A stretch of DNA of 64,000 nt from JBBDSH01 sp040905045 (GTDB lineage: Bacteria; Pseudomonadota; Gammaproteobacteria; Eutrophobiales; Eutrophobiaceae), in assembly GCA_040905045.1 (NCBI GenBank), contig JBBDSH010000073.1, forward strand, positions 32,974 to 96,973, read 5' to 3'. The position numbers and the translations under genes were made by a program. The notes below the pieces were generated by a model that was not told the DNA's origin, did no database searches, and worked only from the letters and a program-made list of their open reading frames with translations. The number at the start of each line of letters is the position of its first letter. Position 1 is the first letter of the stretch. Shown in pieces: positions 62,101-64,000 of the stretch.

Positions 62101-62591
62101 GACATGATCCGGCGGCGGTTCTCCGGCGGTTGACTCACGGCGTCTACGTGATCGGCGTCAGTGACGGGGATCGCTGCAATGCCTTTACGGCGGCCTGGGT
62201 CATGCAGGTGTCCTTTGATCCGCCGTTGCTGGCGTTGAGCATTCATCCGCAGCATGCTTCCCGTGAGATGCTGGTTCGCGGCGGTGTCTTCACGGTGAAT
62301 GTATTGCCGGAAGGAAGAATGGATCTGGCGGAGCATTTCGGCCGGCCCGGCAAGGCGGAGAAGCTGCACGATACCGAATGGCACGCTGCGAAAACCGGCG
62401 CGCCGATCCTGGACGAAGCCATGGCCTGGCTGGATTGCGAATTCAGCCATGAATGTGCCGCCGGGGATCATGTGCTGGTGATCGGGCGGGTGGTGGACGG
62501 CGCCGTTATCGATGCCGATGCTTCGCCCATGAACTACCGCGATACCGGCGACATGGACGGCAGCAGTCGGTTGTTCCCCGACGAATTCTGA
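62097..62591 (+). CDS. Flavin reductase-like (FMN-binding split barrel) protein
   Basis: From ATG 62097 the 164-residue protein has the flavin-reductase-like split barrel: LTHGVYVIGVSDGDRCNAF at the start, AWVMQVSFDPPLLALSIHP (the family SxxPPLxxxS-like flavin contact) and NVLPEGR. Such proteins reduce FMN for a partner oxygenase or bind flavin with other roles. No partner monooxygenase is encoded adjacent. The longer frame to 62016 runs inside the upstream gene and is not the product. Confidence 0.82.
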   Translation: MRHDPAAVLRRLTHGVYVIGVSDGDRCNAFTAAWVMQVSFDPPLLALSIHPQHASREMLVRGGVFTVNVLPEGRMDLAEHFGRPGKAEKLHDTEWHAAKTGAPILDEAMAWLDCEFSHECAAGDHVLVIGRVVDGAVIDADASPMNYRDTGDMDGSSRLFPDEF

Positions 62592-62596
62592 TTGTC

Positions 62597-62911
62597 ATGT
62601 CCCTGAGTAATGAACAGGTTTACGGCCTGGTTCGCCGCATTCCGGAAGGCCGGGTCGCCACCTATGGCCAGATTGCCGGGCTGGCCGGCTTCCCGCGGCA
62701 TGCGCGGCAGGTGGGTTATGCATTGGCCGCGTTGCGGGGACGGGATAACCCGGATGTGCCCTGGCACCGGGTGATCAACGCGCGGGGTGAAATCAGCTCC
62801 CGTTTCGACGCCGGTTCCGAGGACTACCAGCGCATTCTGCTGGAGGATGAGGGCGTGGTGTTTGATGAGAGTGGCCGGGTTTCGTTGAAGCGGTTTCAGT
62901 GGAAACCGTAA
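62597..62911 (+). CDS. atl: Alkyltransferase-like protein (ATL), no catalytic cysteine
   Basis: The 104-residue protein is the DNA-binding domain of the O6-alkylguanine methyltransferase family. It has Y23 (ATYGQIA) and a likely arginine finger R37 (ARQVGYAL). The PCHRV active-site motif reads P55-W56-H57-R58-V, with Trp in place of the methyl-accepting Cys. Known ATL proteins flip alkylated guanines and recruit nucleotide-excision repair instead of repairing directly. It lies 5 bp after the flavin reductase-like gene. Length is typical of ATLs such as yeast Atl1 and E. coli YbaZ. Confidence 0.92.
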   Translation: MSLSNEQVYGLVRRIPEGRVATYGQIAGLAGFPRHARQVGYALAALRGRDNPDVPWHRVINARGEISSRFDAGSEDYQRILLEDEGVVFDESGRVSLKRFQWKP

Positions 62912-62929
62912 AGGCGGTTACGAGGTAAA

Positions 62930-63010
62930 AGGTTCAAGGTAAAAGGTTCAAGGTTCAAGTCACGAGCCGCGAGCCACCAGCCACCAGCCACGAGCCACGA
63001 ACCGCGAGCC
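62930..63010. repeat. AAGGTTCAAGGT and AGCCAC tandem repeats
   Basis: Two AGGTAAAAGGTTCA units (about 62926–62952) are followed by at least six GAGCCAC/CAGCCAC units (62964–63010). They lie between the ATL gene and the GST remnant and belong to the family at 11590 and 58283. Confidence 0.65.
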
Positions 63011-63015
63011 ACAAA

Positions 63016-63164
63016 TCAACCCGCCTGGCCGGTGAAGGTGCGCGGTTCCGGGTTGGTCTTGTCCGGGCCTGCCAGGGCCTTTCGAATTCCAGACCTTTTT
63101 CGTGCAGCGGGATCAGCACTTTCATGGAATTGGCGACCGGTTCGGCGTGGTACAGTTTTAACAT
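63016..63164 (-). pseudogene. Internally deleted glutathione S-transferase remnant
   Basis: Reading from ATG 63164 on the minus strand gives MLKLYHAEPVANSMKVLIPL followed by HEKGLEFE, the N-terminal thioredoxin-like start of a GST. The frame then changes. In another frame the next bases encode KTNPEPRTFTGQAG ending at TGA 63016–63018, which looks like a GST C-terminal tail. About 150 codons of the middle are missing. It is a deletion scar rather than a working gene; the C-terminal reading is less certain than the N-terminal one. Confidence 0.65.
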
Positions 63165-63319
63165 TGAATTTCCTCGTTAATGGCATTCCCGGCCATCCGG
63201 GGCAGTATCATTAAATTTGTGGTAAACTGGCGTGTAAACTGGTTTCCCGGGAAGAGTATTTTGCTCTCAATAAATTATACGGGAAATTCCATTTCCGGCT
63301 GTTACTCAGGGAACTTACC

Positions 63320-63619
63320 ATGATCATAACTTCGCCAAGGGGCAAGGCCAACACCCAGACCGGCATTCTGTTTCCGATTCTTCAGTCATGGAACCCGATG
63401 ACGTCCCATGCCACTATCGTGGCCCAGGTAGACGGGAAACGGGTTTTATGCCGCATTGCCGGGGCCGATCTGAAGAAAAAATTCAAGTCACCCGATACCG
63501 AACCCATGGACATGGTCAAGGAACACCGGGACGAACTGGAAAACGCGGCCAGGAAACTGATTGAAGACAATGCCTATGAAACGGACGGATCGATTACAAT
63601 CCAGTACAAGGATCTGTAA
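63320..63619 (+). CDS. DUF1488-like small protein
   Basis: The 99-residue protein has the pattern ILFPILQSWNPM, VAQVDGKRVLCRIAGADLKK and a helix with LENAARKLIED, ending in the strand GSITIQYKDL. This agrees with the DUF1488 family (short proteins with a conserved VDGxxxxCxI core). The function is unknown. The start at 63320 has AGGGAAC nearby; a later ATG at 63398 would lose the first strand. It is followed by the SEC-C gene 67 bp downstream. Confidence 0.65.
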   Translation: MIITSPRGKANTQTGILFPILQSWNPMTSHATIVAQVDGKRVLCRIAGADLKKKFKSPDTEPMDMVKEHRDELENAARKLIEDNAYETDGSITIQYKDL

Positions 63620-63686
63620 GACGGGCCGGGATGTACCGATCCCGGCGTGCAGTATGAGTGTGTCACCGACCAGACGGTAGTGTGCG

Positions 63687-63932
63687 ATGAAAACCGGGCG
63701 CAACCAACCCTGCCCCTGCGGCAGCGGACTGAAATACAAACAGTGTTGCCTGAAAAAGGGCGGCGGCATGTCTTGGCAGATGAAGATGCTGGCGGCTTTT
63801 CTGGGCCTGATTATCGCGGTAACCCTCATTGTTGTTGTCATTCAAGCCATCGGCTCGGCGCGCAATCCCGATGCGGGCGCTTCCGGCAAGCGGGTCTGGT
63901 CGGAAGAGCATCAGCACTGGCATTACGAATAA
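63687..63932 (+). CDS. SEC-C zinc-motif membrane protein
   Basis: The 81-residue protein has an N-terminal SEC-C zinc motif, NQPCPCGSGLKYKQCC (about residues 6–21), as in the C-terminus of SecA, where it binds zinc and SecB. One membrane helix follows (about 32–53, MLAAFLGLIIAVTLIVVVIQ) and then a polar tail. Proteins of this design are common, with no known role. The order SEC-C then helix would put the zinc motif in the cytoplasm if the N-terminus stays inside. No partner gene is visible before the window ends. Confidence 0.82.
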   Translation: MKTGRNQPCPCGSGLKYKQCCLKKGGGMSWQMKMLAAFLGLIIAVTLIVVVIQAIGSARNPDAGASGKRVWSEEHQHWHYE

Positions 63933-64000
63933 TCAACCACTGGAACCAGCGGCGGCCGCGCCGCTTTTCCGGGGCCGGTTATTTGCAACATCATTCCGAT

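Noticed and set aside
62940..63010. CRISPR-like array
   Set aside because: The AGCCAC units are about 7 bases, tandem and without unique spacers; no cas genes are present in the window.

Overview
The window looks like a chromosomal scaffold piece from a GC-rich gammaproteobacterium, probably a draft or metagenome assembly because it contains an exact 100-N gap. The evidence is the order SRP RNA–dnaX–ybaB/ebfC–recR, a DamX-like SPOR ATPase, SfsA, TesB, ThiI, a DUF523–DUF1722 protein and a FimX-like degenerate GGDEF/EAL protein, with Gram-negative export features (TonB receptors, lipoproteins, a Tat substrate). The species cannot be named from the sequence.

Layout. (1) 1–13.4 kb is mostly housekeeping: NYN protein (cut by the window edge), thiI, DUF523/1722, sfsA, an RRM protein, an FKBP isomerase, a spermidine-synthase-like methyltransferase, a two-gene osmoprotectant-type ABC importer with a fused binding protein–permease, a cyclic-nucleotide-binding protein, a FimX-like regulator, a sirtuin, tRNA-Ser(GGA), a YbjN-like exported protein and tesB. 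(2) 13.5–44.5 kb is a large accessory catabolic island. (3) 44.7–49.2 kb is gcvT-gcvH-gcvP, ending in the assembly gap. (4) 49.3–64 kb returns to general genes: esterase, DamX-like ATPase, PfpI, site-2 protease, aldo/keto reductase, SRP RNA, dnaX-ybaB-recR, a GAF-EAL protein, an exported EEP-fold protein, a flavin reductase-like protein, an alkyltransferase-like protein, a GST remnant, DUF1488 and SEC-C proteins.

The island is the most interesting part. It holds two TonB receptors, an MFS permease, several putatively exported enzymes (lipoprotein YtcJ amidohydrolase, Tat-exported covalent-flavin oxidase, MBL hydrolase, cytochrome c, NTF2-like protein) and a large cytoplasmic set: an AtzB/MTA-deaminase-type amidohydrolase, a Rieske oxygenase overlapping a glutamine-synthetase-like ligase, a DAO-type flavoenzyme, two tautomerases, a muconate-lactonizing-type enolase, an opine dehydrogenase, a dipicolinate-synthase-A-like protein, a hydantoinase, a CodA-like deaminase, a creatinase-like M24 protein, an isochorismatase–VOC fusion and a CobW metallochaperone. 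Seven copies of one 23-bp dyad operator (10-bp half sites around TGATCA, 3-bp spacer) sit in six intergenic regions upstream of nearly every transcription unit in the island and were not seen by eye in promoter regions of the flanking housekeeping genes. A GntR/FCD regulator gene lies inside the island. I infer one regulon for uptake and breakdown of a nitrogen-containing, probably cyclic amide/imide or N-substituted compound; the substrate is unknown.

Repeats are abundant between genes: a 406-bp element with perfect 32-bp terminal inverted repeats, a second 235-bp palindromic element, a decayed arm of the first element near the SRP RNA, a 26-bp perfect hairpin in the leader of the enolase operon, and several families of short G/A-rich or AGCCAC-type tandem repeats.
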